Position numbers and translations under genes: made by a program. The notes beneath the pieces were generated by a model. It was given only the letters and a program-made list of their open reading frames with translations, had not been told where the DNA came from and did not search any database. From the NCBI RefSeq assembly GCF_900157385.1, contig NZ_LT717701.1:715771-779770 (forward strand): 64,000 nt of DNA, in the 5' to 3' direction. Source of the stretch: Mycobacterium terramassiliense (lineage in GTDB: Bacteria; Actinomycetota; Actinomycetes; Mycobacteriales; Mycobacteriaceae). The first letter of the stretch is position 1. Every line of letters starts with the position of its first letter. Below are positions 1 to 8,057 of this stretch, one piece after another.

Positions 1-228
1 CGGCCCGAGACGTACGCGTGGGTGCCGTTCGGGGGCGGGGTGAAACGCTGCCTGGGGGCGGCGTTCTCGCTGCGGGAGTTGATCACCGTGCTGCACACGC
101 TGCTGCGCGAGGGCGAGTTCAGCGCCGTCGACGACGAGCCCGAAAGGATCGTGCGGCGCTCCATCATGCTGGCGCCGCGCCACGGCACCCGGGTGCGGAT
201 GCGCCCGATCCAGGCGGGTGCGCGATAG
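1..228 (+). CDS. cyp137: Cytochrome P450, C-terminal fragment (CYP137-like)
   Basis: This is the 3' end of a P450 monooxygenase that begins left of the window. The visible 75 codons contain the heme-ligand loop FGGGVKRCLG (F-x-x-G-x-x-x-C-x-G), so the cysteine that binds heme iron is present. The helix after the loop and a normal C-terminus follow, ending in TAG at 226-228. Its place beside tRNA-Pro and the Rv3684-like gene matches Rv3685c (cyp137), which is the basis for the symbol. The substrate cannot be deduced from this fragment. Confidence 0.85.
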   Translation, partial: RPETYAWVPFGGGVKRCLGAAFSLRELITVLHTLLREGEFSAVDDEPERIVRRSIMLAPRHGTRVRMRPIQAGAR

Positions 229-327
229 CCGGACCGGTCGTCCCGCACCCGCGCCTGCGCCTGCGCCGAAATGTCGCACCCATCCGCTAGGTTCGTCGGC
301 GAGTGCATGCCGTCACCGTGAGGAGTC

Positions 328-918
328 ATGGAGAAGATACTCGGGTCCTTCCTGCTGGTGGGGTTGGCTCTGCCTTGGTTTTTCACTCAGCGCGCGACCG
401 GCAGTGTGGTCGCGGGATTCTCGGCGGGACTGGGCGGCCTCGTCTTCACGGTGGTCGCCCTGCTGTGGCTCGGTGTGCAGCGCGACCGCTATCGGACCGG
501 GCGGCAGCGCCGGCGTGACCTGCGGTACGCGATGTCGGACCTCGCGGCCGTCGATGACATGTCGGGGGTCGAGTTCGAAGAGTTTGTCGCGGCGCAGCTT
601 CGGACCGTGGGGTGGGGCGTCACCCACACCGCCAGCACCGGAGACTACGGCGTGGACCTGGTCGCCCAGAAGGACGGCACCCGCATGGCGGTCCAGTGCA
701 AACGGCAGGCGAAGGCGGTCGGTGTGGCCGCCGTCCAACAGGTCGTCTCCGGCGCTCGCCAGCATGGCTGCAACCGGGCGGTCGTGGTGACCAATCGGGC
801 GTTCACCAAAGCGGCCCGCCAGCTGGCGGCCACCCATCGATGCGGCCTCGTCGGGCGCGAGCAACTGCACATCTGGGCGCGGGCCGAAATCGACGCCGGC
901 GCGAAGAAGTACGAGTAG
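328..918 (+). CDS. Membrane-anchored Mrr-type restriction endonuclease-like protein
   Basis: The protein has 196 residues. Two hydrophobic helices (about 5-22 and 28-50) are followed by an Arg-rich stretch and an Mrr-like PD-(D/E)xK nuclease fold. The likely catalytic set is E84 in a helix, D110 in GDYGVDL and the Q123-C-K125 strand, the Q-x-K variant usual in Mrr domains. The ATG follows a GAGGAG ribosome site. The catalytic domain probably sits on the cytoplasmic face of the membrane. Mrr proteins cut modified DNA, but membrane-tethered members are poorly characterised, so the biological role is open. It lies alone between the P450 and tRNA-Pro, and I do not recall it at this site in M. tuberculosis. 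Confidence 0.8.
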   Translation: MEKILGSFLLVGLALPWFFTQRATGSVVAGFSAGLGGLVFTVVALLWLGVQRDRYRTGRQRRRDLRYAMSDLAAVDDMSGVEFEEFVAAQLRTVGWGVTHTASTGDYGVDLVAQKDGTRMAVQCKRQAKAVGVAAVQQVVSGARQHGCNRAVVVTNRAFTKAARQLAATHRCGLVGREQLHIWARAEIDAGAKKYE

Positions 919-1049
919 GCGCGGCCACGGCACGTTCGACAGCGCGCGTCCTCGGAAGCGTCGGCAGCAGCGATCGGCCCAATTCCTCGGCGTCAGTGTC
1001 GTGCGGGCCGCCGAGACCACCGCCGCCATCGCGGAGATACTCGACTGAG

Positions 1050-1123
<74 letters not shown>

Positions 1124-1137
1124 CTTGAAGCCACGAC

Positions 1138-1168
1138 AGCCTATCGCACCGGCCCGCCGACTGACCAA
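1138..1168 (-). promoter_or_regulatory. Candidate promoter of tRNA-Pro
   Basis: On the minus strand, TTGGTC (-35) and TAGGCT (-10) are separated by 19 bases, with the -10 about 15 bases before the mature tRNA 5' end. The position is right, but the spacer is longer than ideal and the -10 is imperfect. Confidence 0.4.
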
Positions 1169-1184
1169 ACCGCAGGCCGCCGCG

Positions 1185-2291
1185 CTAGCTCCACGCGCAG
1201 GTGCGCTCGAATTCGACCAGCGCCTCCGCCGGGCCGCTCGGGTCGAGCCCCTGCGCGGCGACCCACTCGTCGCTGAAATAGGTGTCGGCGTAGCGGTCGC
1301 CGCTGTCGGCGAGCAGGGTGACCACCGACCCGCTGCGGCCCTGCGCGACCATCTCGGCGATCAGCCCGAAACAGCCCCACAGGTTGGTGCCCGTCGACGG
1401 CCCCACCCGGCGGCCGAGCACGGCGCTGACGTGGCGGGCCGCGGCGATCGACGCCGCGTCGGGCACCGCGACCATGCGGTCGACCACGCCGGGCAGAAAT
1501 GACGGCTCGACCCGCGGCCGGCCGATGCCCTCGATCCGCGAGGACGTCGGCATCACGACGTCGTCGCGCTCCTCGGCGTAGGCGGGAAAGAACGCGGAGT
1601 TCTCCGGGTCCACGACGCACAGCCGGGTCGCGTGCCGTCGGTAGCGGATATAGCGGCCGATCGTCGCACTGGTCCCGCCGGTGCCCGCGCCGACCACGAT
1701 CCACTCCGGGACGGGGTATCGCTCCTCGCCCATCTGCTCGAAGATCGACTCCGCGATGTTGTTGTTCCCGCGCCAGTCGGTGGCGCGCTCGGCGTTGGTG
1801 AACTGGTCGAGGTAGTGCCCGCCGGTGTCGTGGGCGACCCGCTCGGCCTCGGCGTACACCTGACTCGAATCCGTCACGAAATGGCAACGGCCGCCCTGTG
1901 ATTCGATCAGCGCCACCTTTGCAGCGCTGGTCGATGCCGGCATCACGGCGACGAACGGCAGCCCCAGCAGGGCCGCGAAATAGGCCTCCGACACCGCCGT
2001 CGACCCCGACGACGCCTCGACAACCGTGGTGCCCTCGCCGATCCACCCGTTGCACACCGCATACAGGAACAGCGAGCGCGCCAGCCGGTGCTTGAGGCTG
2101 CCGGTGATATGCGTGCTCTCGTCCTTGAGGTACAGCGCGATGTCGACGCCCGTGTCCCAGGCCGAGGGTAGCGGGTAGCGGAGCAGGTGGGTATCGGCGC
2201 TACGCCGGGCGTCGGCCTGGATCAGCCGGATCGCGTTGTCCGTCCAGTCTCGTGGCAGGGAGCGAACCGCGATCCGCGCCCGATCGCTCAA
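1185..2291 (-). CDS. cds1: PLP-dependent cysteine synthase/desulfhydrase family (Rv3684-like)
   Basis: This 368-residue fold-type II PLP enzyme belongs to the cysteine synthase superfamily. The Schiff-base lysine is K67 in ITGSLKHR, and a glycine-rich phosphate-binding loop VGAGTGGT lies near residue 215. The M. tuberculosis homologue Rv3684 has been described as the cysteine desulfhydrase Cds1, which releases H2S, pyruvate and ammonia from cysteine; that role here is by homology. The chosen TTG overlaps the stop of the upstream metallophosphoesterase gene as TTGA, suggesting translational coupling. No strong ribosome site precedes it, so a slightly later start is possible. Confidence 0.82.
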   Translation of the reverse strand: MSDRARIAVRSLPRDWTDNAIRLIQADARRSADTHLLRYPLPSAWDTGVDIALYLKDESTHITGSLKHRLARSLFLYAVCNGWIGEGTTVVEASSGSTAVSEAYFAALLGLPFVAVMPASTSAAKVALIESQGGRCHFVTDSSQVYAEAERVAHDTGGHYLDQFTNAERATDWRGNNNIAESIFEQMGEERYPVPEWIVVGAGTGGTSATIGRYIRYRRHATRLCVVDPENSAFFPAYAEERDDVVMPTSSRIEGIGRPRVEPSFLPGVVDRMVAVPDAASIAAARHVSAVLGRRVGPSTGTNLWGCFGLIAEMVAQGRSGSVVTLLADSGDRYADTYFSDEWVAAQGLDPSGPAEALVEFERTCAWS

Positions 2292-3247
2292 CGCACCGAA
2301 GCTGTTGGCTGCGAACGGCTCAGGTCACTGGTGGCATCGCGGTCGCCCATCGCCGTGGCGATCAGCGTCAGCAGCATCGCCTCGGGCCTGCAGCAGAATC
2401 GCACCGGCGCGAACGGGGAGGTGCCGATGCCGGCGGACACGTGCAATTGCATGTTGGCGCCCCACCGGGACGGTCCCTTCGCGCGGGAGCGGTCCAGGCC
2501 ACTGTTGGTCACCAGGGCGCCGTAGAACGGCAGGCAGAGCTGCCCGCCGTGGGTATGCCCCGCCATCACCAACTGGTAGCCGTCGGCGGCGAAGCGGTCC
2601 AGCACCCGCGGCTCGGGGGAATGGGTCAGCCCCAGTCGGAGGTTCGCGGCCGGGCTGGCAGGGCCGGCGATCGTGTCGTAGCGGTCCCGGTCAATGTGCG
2701 GGTCGTCGACGCCGGCGGCGGCGATGTGCAGGCCGGCCACCTCGAACTCGCGACGGGTGTGGGTGAGGTCGAGCCAGCCGCGCTCGGTGAACGCCGCCCG
2801 CAGGTCCTGCCAGGGCAACGGCTCGCCACGGACCCGATGCGACGGGTTGGTGAGGTAGTTCAACGGGTTCTTCAGGCGCGGCCCGAAGTAGTCGTTGCTG
2901 CCGAAGACGAAGACGCCGGGCCGCGACAGCAGGTCGCCGAGGGTCTGCACCACCGCGGGCACCGCCTTGGGGTGCGCCAGGTTGTCGCCGGTGTTGACCA
3001 CCAGGTCGGGCTCCCAGGCGGCCAGCTCGCGGAGCCAGGCCTGTTTGCGGCGCTGGTTGGGCAGCATGTGGAGGTCGCTGATGTGCAGCACTCGCAGCGG
3101 CGTGGATCCCGGCGACAGGACGGGCATGGTGATCTCGCGCAGCACGAATGCATTGCGCTCGACGAACGCGGCATAGCCGATGCCGGCCACGGTCGAGCCG
3201 AGCGCGACCGCGCCGGTGCGCATCAGGACGGGCATAACTGAAGCCAT
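2288..3247 (-). CDS. Membrane-anchored metallophosphoesterase (Rv3683-like)
   Basis: The protein has 319 residues. An N-terminal hydrophobic segment (about 8-28) probably anchors or exports it. The calcineurin-like phosphoesterase motifs follow in order: HISDLH, NTGDN, GSND (a variant of GNHD), THSPE and AGHTHGGQ. Together they bind the di-metal centre. The family cleaves phosphoester bonds in lipids such as UDP-diacylglucosamine, nucleotides or proteins, and the true substrate is not evident. The start is ATG at 3247. A strong hairpin separates it from ponA2 upstream, and its stop overlaps the start of the cysteine-enzyme gene. Confidence 0.85.
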   Translation of the reverse strand: MASVMPVLMRTGAVALGSTVAGIGYAAFVERNAFVLREITMPVLSPGSTPLRVLHISDLHMLPNQRRKQAWLRELAAWEPDLVVNTGDNLAHPKAVPAVVQTLGDLLSRPGVFVFGSNDYFGPRLKNPLNYLTNPSHRVRGEPLPWQDLRAAFTERGWLDLTHTRREFEVAGLHIAAAGVDDPHIDRDRYDTIAGPASPAANLRLGLTHSPEPRVLDRFAADGYQLVMAGHTHGGQLCLPFYGALVTNSGLDRSRAKGPSRWGANMQLHVSAGIGTSPFAPVRFCCRPEAMLLTLIATAMGDRDATSDLSRSQPTASVR

Positions 3248-3281
3248 GCAGGCAGCCTACTGCCGGTTGGCTTCTGGTCGC

Positions 3282-3345
3282 GTGTAGCTTGCGCCAACGG
3301 GGGCCGCGCGCCTAGGGGGGCGGCCCCCGTTGGCGCAAGCTACAC
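3282..3345 (-). terminator. 25-bp perfect inverted repeat behind ponA2, probable terminator
   Basis: Arms at 3282-3306 and 3321-3345 are exact reverse complements over 25 bases, with a 14-base loop. The right arm contains the ponA2 stop codon (3340-3342), so the hairpin forms as ponA2 transcription finishes. There is no U-tract, which is common for mycobacterial terminators. It could partly insulate the metallophosphoesterase gene 35 bases further on. Confidence 0.75.
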
Positions 3346-5730
3346 CGGGATCGTGATGGGCGGCAGACCGGGGATCTCGACGACCTGCGATCCGATCGGC
3401 ACCGGCGCACCCTCGGGCGGCGGAGGCGGCGCCGGAGGGATGCCGTTGCTGACCTGGATCGTGACGATCGAGCCCGGAATCGTTTGGCCGCTCGGCGTCG
3501 TTCCGACCACCTCGCCCGCCTTCGCGCTGCTGTTGACCGAGTTCGTTTGGTCGGCGACCTGGAAGCCGGCGTCCTTGAGGCGCTGGCGGGCCATGTCGAC
3601 CTCCAGGCCGGTGACGGCCGGCACCCGGGAACCGGGGGAGCCGTCGACGTAGCGCGGGTCGGTCGGCGGCAACGCCACCGGCCCGAAGTTGGTGGCGATC
3701 GGCTTCATCGCCGTGAACCAGGTACGCGCCGGCTCGTTACCGCCGTACAGGTCACCCTCGCTGCAGTGGCGCAGCGGGGAGGAGCACAGGTCGGTCGGGT
3801 TGGGAGAGTCGTCATAGATGTAGTTCGCCGCCGCGTAGTGGCTCGTGAAACCCACGAAGCCGGACGACCTGTGGGCCTCGGTGGTCCCCGTCTTACCCGA
3901 CACCGGCAGGTCCCAGCCCGCCGCCCCGGCCGAACCGGCCGCCGTGCCGCTGCCCACCGCGTCCTTGCTCATCGCGTTGGCCATGGTGTTGGCCAGACCC
4001 TCGGGCACCACCTGATCGCAGGTCTCGGTGGTCACCGAGACCTCGTTGCCGTTGCGGTCGATCAGCTTGTCGATCGGGTTCGGCGGGCACCACACCCCGC
4101 CGGACGCCAACGTCGCGGCGACATTGGACAACTCCAGCGCGTTCACCTCGATCGGGCCGAGGGTGAACGAGCCGATGTTCTGCCGCTTGACGAAATCCGC
4201 CAAGCTCTCGTTGCTGTCCCGGTTGTAGTCGCGGGCCGTGCCGGGGTCTGCGTAGGAGCGCAGCCCGAGCTTGATCGCCATGTCGACCGTGCGGGTGACG
4301 CCGACCTGCTGGATCAGCTTGGCGAACGCGGTGTTGGGCGAGGTGGCCAGGGCATCGGTGACGTTCATCGAGCCCCGGTAGTTGCCCGCATTGACCACGC
4401 ACCAGGTGTCCTTGGGGCAGCCCTTGGCCCCGCCGCTGCCCATGCCCTTGGCCTGGAACCTGCCCGGAACCTCGAGGGTGGCGTTGATGCCCATGCCCAT
4501 GTCCAGCGCGGCGGCGGTCGTGAAGATCTTGAAGACCGACCCCGCGCCGTCTCCGACGAGGGAGAAGGGCTGCGGTCGCATCGTTTCGCCGGCCTCGGTG
4601 TCCAGCCCGTACTTGCGGTTACTCGCCATGGCCATGACGTGGTGGGAGGTCTTGCCGGGCTCGATCACGCTCATCACGCTTGAGATGCCCTGCAGGTTGG
4701 GGCTGGCGAACTTGTCGATGGCCGCCTTGACCGGGATCTGCACGTCCGGGTCCAGCGTGGTGCGGATCAGGTAGCCGCCCCGAGCCACCTGTTCCTTACT
4801 AATCCCCGCGCGCGAGAGGTACTCCTGGACGTAGTCGCAGAAAAAGGCGCGGTCGCCGGCCGCGATGCAGCCGCGGGGCAGCTCATTGGGTTGCGGCAGT
4901 ACGCCCAGCGGCGTGGCCTTGGCGGCGCGCAGGGCGTCGGCCTCCTGCGGCAGGTTCTCGATCATCGTGTCCAAGACCAGGTTCCGCCTGGCCAGCGCGC
5001 CGTCGGGGTTGGTGTACGGGTTCAGCGCGCTGGTGGACTGCACCATGCCCGCCAGCAGCGCCGCCTGCTGCCAGTTCAGGTCCGACGCGTTGATGCCGAA
5101 GTAGGTCTGCGCCGCGTCCTGCACGCCGAACGAGCCGTTTCCGAACGAGACCAGATTGAGGTACCGGGTCAAGATCTCGGGCTTGGTGAACGTCTTGTCC
5201 AGCGTCAGCGCCATCCGGATTTCGCGCAGCTTGCGCGCCGGGGTGGTCTCGACGGCCGCGCGCTTCTCGGCGTCGGTCTGAGCGGTCACCAGCAGTTGGT
5301 AGTTCTTCACGTACTGCTGCTCGATGGTCGAGCCGCCGCGGGTGTCGACGTCGCCGGACGCGTAGCCCGCAAGCCCGGTCAGGGTGCCCTTCCAGTCCAC
5401 CCCGTTGTGGTCGGCGAACCGCTTGTCCTCGATCGAGACGATCGCCAGCTTCATGGTGTTGGCGATCTTGTCGGTGGGCACCTCGAACCGGCGCTGCGAA
5501 TACAGCCAGGCGATGACGTTGCCCTTCTTGTCGACCATCGTCGATACCGCCGGCACCTCGCCCTGTAGCAGCTGCGCCGAGCCGTTGGCGACCACCTCGG
5601 AGGCCCGGTTGGACATCAGCCCGACGCCGCCGACGAGCGGAAACATCAGCGCGGTGGCGACGACGCTGGCCAACAAGCAGCACCCCGCGAGCTTGACAAT
5701 CGTGAGCGCGGCCGGGGGGCGGTCTGACAT
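3340..5730 (-). CDS. ponA2: Bifunctional class A penicillin-binding protein PonA2
   Basis: This 796-residue enzyme polymerises and cross-links peptidoglycan at the outer face of the membrane. A single N-terminal membrane segment (about 12-38) precedes the GT51 glycosyltransferase domain, with catalytic E101 in EDKRF and GGSTIEQQ at 132-139. The transpeptidase domain has S398-x-x-K401 (SVFK), S464-P-N466 and K613-T-G615. A PASTA domain (about 702-763) and a Pro-rich tail end the protein. Length and order match Rv3682 (about 810 residues). The ATG at 5730 faces whiB4 across a 361-base divergent spacer. Confidence 0.95.
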   Translation of the reverse strand: MSDRPPAALTIVKLAGCCLLASVVATALMFPLVGGVGLMSNRASEVVANGSAQLLQGEVPAVSTMVDKKGNVIAWLYSQRRFEVPTDKIANTMKLAIVSIEDKRFADHNGVDWKGTLTGLAGYASGDVDTRGGSTIEQQYVKNYQLLVTAQTDAEKRAAVETTPARKLREIRMALTLDKTFTKPEILTRYLNLVSFGNGSFGVQDAAQTYFGINASDLNWQQAALLAGMVQSTSALNPYTNPDGALARRNLVLDTMIENLPQEADALRAAKATPLGVLPQPNELPRGCIAAGDRAFFCDYVQEYLSRAGISKEQVARGGYLIRTTLDPDVQIPVKAAIDKFASPNLQGISSVMSVIEPGKTSHHVMAMASNRKYGLDTEAGETMRPQPFSLVGDGAGSVFKIFTTAAALDMGMGINATLEVPGRFQAKGMGSGGAKGCPKDTWCVVNAGNYRGSMNVTDALATSPNTAFAKLIQQVGVTRTVDMAIKLGLRSYADPGTARDYNRDSNESLADFVKRQNIGSFTLGPIEVNALELSNVAATLASGGVWCPPNPIDKLIDRNGNEVSVTTETCDQVVPEGLANTMANAMSKDAVGSGTAAGSAGAAGWDLPVSGKTGTTEAHRSSGFVGFTSHYAAANYIYDDSPNPTDLCSSPLRHCSEGDLYGGNEPARTWFTAMKPIATNFGPVALPPTDPRYVDGSPGSRVPAVTGLEVDMARQRLKDAGFQVADQTNSVNSSAKAGEVVGTTPSGQTIPGSIVTIQVSNGIPPAPPPPPEGAPVPIGSQVVEIPGLPPITIPV

Positions 5731-6091
5731 GCGTTCCAGGGTAGCGGCCCCTGATCAGCCGGCCACGCCACGAGGTGACCAAGGCCTCTCCCGCACGGTG
5801 ACCAGCGAACTTACGCTCGGGTTTGGCAGAAAATTTGCGCCGCCGTCACAGCTCATCCACCGGCACGAAGTGCGCGGTCGGTTTGGCGGGCTTATCCTTT
5901 CCGACAAGACTGCACGCGCGTCCCAAAAAAACCGTTATCAGACTGTTGCGCAATTGCCACCTGACCACCTAACTTAGACACACGGTGAGATTCAGATAAC
6001 ACCGAACTGCATGGTGTGGCGTAGATCGCAAGCAGGGTCTGCACCTGAGGAGGGCGGCCGCGACGAGCGGTCGGAAGGAAGGGAACAGCTC
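5731..6091. other. Divergent promoter region between ponA2 and whiB4
   Basis: These 361 bases hold no convincing gene. They include AT-rich patches (for example a run of seven A at about 5925-5931 and several TA-rich hexamers at 5960-6010) where promoters for the two divergent genes should lie. The last part forms the whiB4 leader, with a purine-rich ribosome site at about 6073-6083. I could not place a single -10/-35 pair with confidence. Confidence 0.5.
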
Positions 6092-6442
6092 GTGTCAGGT
6101 TCACGGCCGGCCGCGCGTAGAACAAACAATGCGGCTGCACAGGGGGTTCTGCGCAGTGTCGATGCCGAAGACCGGATCGCCTGGGTCTCAAGAGCGTTGT
6201 GTCGGACCACTGACCCCGATGAACTGTTTGTCCGGGGCGCCGCCCAGCGTAAGGCGGCGGTGATCTGCCGGCATTGCCCGGTAATGCAGGAGTGCGGGGC
6301 GGACGCGTTGGACAACAAGGTCGAGTTCGGAGTCTGGGGCGGCATGACCGAGCGCCAGCGGAGGGCTCTGCTCAAGCAGCACCCGGAGGTCATCTCCTGG
6401 TCGGACTTCTTCGAAAAGCGCCGCGGCCGCTCCGCCGGCTGA
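6092..6442 (+). CDS. whiB4: Iron-sulfur redox regulator WhiB4
   Basis: The 116-residue protein has the WhiB signature: four cysteines C37, C59, C62 and C68 (C-X21-C-X2-C-X5-C) that ligate a [4Fe-4S] cluster, then the GVWGG turn (80-84) and a basic C-terminus for DNA binding. In M. tuberculosis WhiB4 senses O2 and NO and controls antioxidant genes. The GTG at 6092 was chosen because GGAAGGAAGGG lies just upstream and because the reading gives the usual N-terminus; an in-frame extension to 6011 exists but is unlikely. Confidence 0.93.
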   Translation: MSGSRPAARRTNNAAAQGVLRSVDAEDRIAWVSRALCRTTDPDELFVRGAAQRKAAVICRHCPVMQECGADALDNKVEFGVWGGMTERQRRALLKQHPEVISWSDFFEKRRGRSAG

Positions 6443-6902
6443 CTCGATCGATTATTACGGCGCCGTTTCGCCACCGGCGGGGGAACCCGTCCAATGGTTT
6501 TGAAAATATCGGTTTTCATAATTACGTCATTGTTACGTCTCTAGTCGGCCGACCCGGCTGCACCATGTCTAATAGCGGGCTGACGTGTGTTGAATACGAG
6601 CTGGCTTGTGCCCAATAGGAATTCGACAGCAACGAAAGCGGGCTTTCCGGATAAGACTGGCTCGTGTCAAATAATGCGCAACGGGCACTTACTGGCGTGT
6701 GATAAATAGGATCAGCCACTCAGCGGATCGTCGCCGCCAATTGCCGAGCGTGAAGTGTGCGTAGCATTTTCGGCGTGTTCCGGCGTGAATTCACGCTCGG
6801 CAGCACGGGCCGTCCGGTTCTCCCCCGCAAGCGGGTGGTGACCCCACAGCGCCCGGCGGGGCGGGCCGCCTCGTCGCCGGCGGGGTTCGGATTCGCCGCT
6901 CC
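6443..6902. other. Convergent intergenic region with palindrome and repeat
   Basis: Four hundred and sixty bases separate the ends of whiB4 and the first ATPase gene. No credible gene is seen. The left half is AT-richer than its surroundings. The right half contains a 13-bp inverted repeat (6742-6754 and 6790-6802) that could end transcription from both sides, and a copy of the 3' end of the ATPase gene (6847-6883). Confidence 0.6.
6742..6802. terminator. 13-bp inverted repeat, possible bidirectional terminator
   Basis: TGCCGAGCGTGAA at 6742-6754 is matched exactly by its reverse complement at 6790-6802, with a 35-base loop. It lies between converging genes. The same GCCGA(G/A)CGTGA core is used in the palindromes after tRNA-Thr at 44128-44188, which hints at a dispersed element type. 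Confidence 0.4.
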
Positions 6903-6940
6903 TCAGCGCCCCGCGGGGCGGGCCGCCTCGTCGCCGGCGG
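6847..6940. repeat. Two-copy 57-bp-period repeat at the end of the ATPase gene
   Basis: A 37-base unit occurs at 6847-6883 and again at 6904-6940 with one mismatch and a 20-base spacer. The second copy encodes the last residues (GDEAARPAGR) of the minus-strand ATPase and includes its stop codon; the first lies just beyond the stop. Confidence 0.75.
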
Positions 6941-8057
6941 CGGTGATCTGGTCGGCGAGAGCGCGCAGCGCATCCAGGTCCGAAACGTCGAAGGGCAGCG
7001 ACGGGACCCCGATGACCGGCACGTGCGGGTGGGCCCCGGTGAACCGGGAAAGCAGCCTGACCTCGCGTTTGGCGGTTTGCGCGCGGTCGGAGTGAATCCG
7101 CAGGACCGCGGCCGCCAGCGCGGCGGCCTCGGAGTCCAAGGCGTCCAACGTCTCGGTTCCGTCGATCGCCCGTTCGGCCGGCAGGGAACACAGTGTCGGG
7201 TGAGTGCGGTTCAAGACCAGCCCGGCCAGCGGCATGGCTTCCTGCGACAGTCGGTCGACGAAGAAGGCGGCCTCGCGCAGCGCGTCCGGCTCGGCGGCGG
7301 ACACCACCACAAACTGAGTGCCGCGCCTTTTCAGCAGCGCGTAGGTGCGGTCGGCTTTCTCACGGAAGCCGCCGAAGGTGCCATCTAGCGACTGCACGAA
7401 TGCGGCGGCGTCGCCCAGCATCTGCGAGCCGAGCACCGTCGACAGCGCCTTCATCGCCAAACCCATTGCGCCGGTGACCAATCGGCCGATGCCTCGTCCG
7501 GGCGCGAGCAGCAGCCGCCACAATCGGCTGTCCATGAAGCTGCCCAGTCGCTTGGGCGCATCCAAGAAGTCGAGCGCGTTGCGCGACGGGGGAGTGTCCA
7601 CCACCACCAGGTCCCAGCGGTCCTGGCCCAACAGTTGGCCGAGCTTTTCCATCGCCATGTACTCTTGCGTGCCGGCCAGCGAGGTCGCGACGGTCTGATA
7701 GAACTGGTTGTCCAAGATCGCTTGTGCGCGACCGGATCCCGAGTACTGGACCACCATTTCGTCGAACGTGCGGCGCATGTCGAGCATCATTGCGTGCAGC
7801 TCGCCGGACACCTCGGGCGCCAGCGGCACCCGCTGCGGTGTGTTGCCGAGGTCGTTGACCCCGAGCGCTTGCGCCAGCCGCTTGGCCGGGTCGATCGTCA
7901 AAACGCAGACGGTGCGACCGTATTCGGCCGCGCGCAGCGCCATGGCCGCCGCGGTGGTGGTCTTGCCGACGCCGCCGGCCCCGCAGCACACGACCACCCG
8001 GTTGGCCCTGTCGGCCAGGATTGCTGCCATATCAAGGGCTGTCGGTGCGGTACTCAT
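6903..8057 (-). CDS. ArsA/Get3-family ATPase, subunit 2 (Rv3680-like)
   Basis: This 384-residue soluble P-loop ATPase has its Walker A at 27-35 (GAGGVGKTT, K32) and the VVDTPPSRNALDFL switch region. It resembles arsenite or tail-anchored-protein ATPases (ArsA/Get3). Mycobacterial Rv3679 and Rv3680 work as a pair and have been linked to tolerance of nitric oxide and glycerol stress. The ATG overlaps the stop of the partner gene as ATGA, consistent with stoichiometric expression. The C-terminal codons lie in a 57-bp-period repeat, so length may differ among strains. Confidence 0.9.
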   Translation of the reverse strand: MSTAPTALDMAAILADRANRVVVCCGAGGVGKTTTAAAMALRAAEYGRTVCVLTIDPAKRLAQALGVNDLGNTPQRVPLAPEVSGELHAMMLDMRRTFDEMVVQYSGSGRAQAILDNQFYQTVATSLAGTQEYMAMEKLGQLLGQDRWDLVVVDTPPSRNALDFLDAPKRLGSFMDSRLWRLLLAPGRGIGRLVTGAMGLAMKALSTVLGSQMLGDAAAFVQSLDGTFGGFREKADRTYALLKRRGTQFVVVSAAEPDALREAAFFVDRLSQEAMPLAGLVLNRTHPTLCSLPAERAIDGTETLDALDSEAAALAAAVLRIHSDRAQTAKREVRLLSRFTGAHPHVPVIGVPSLPFDVSDLDALRALADQITAAGDEAARPAGR

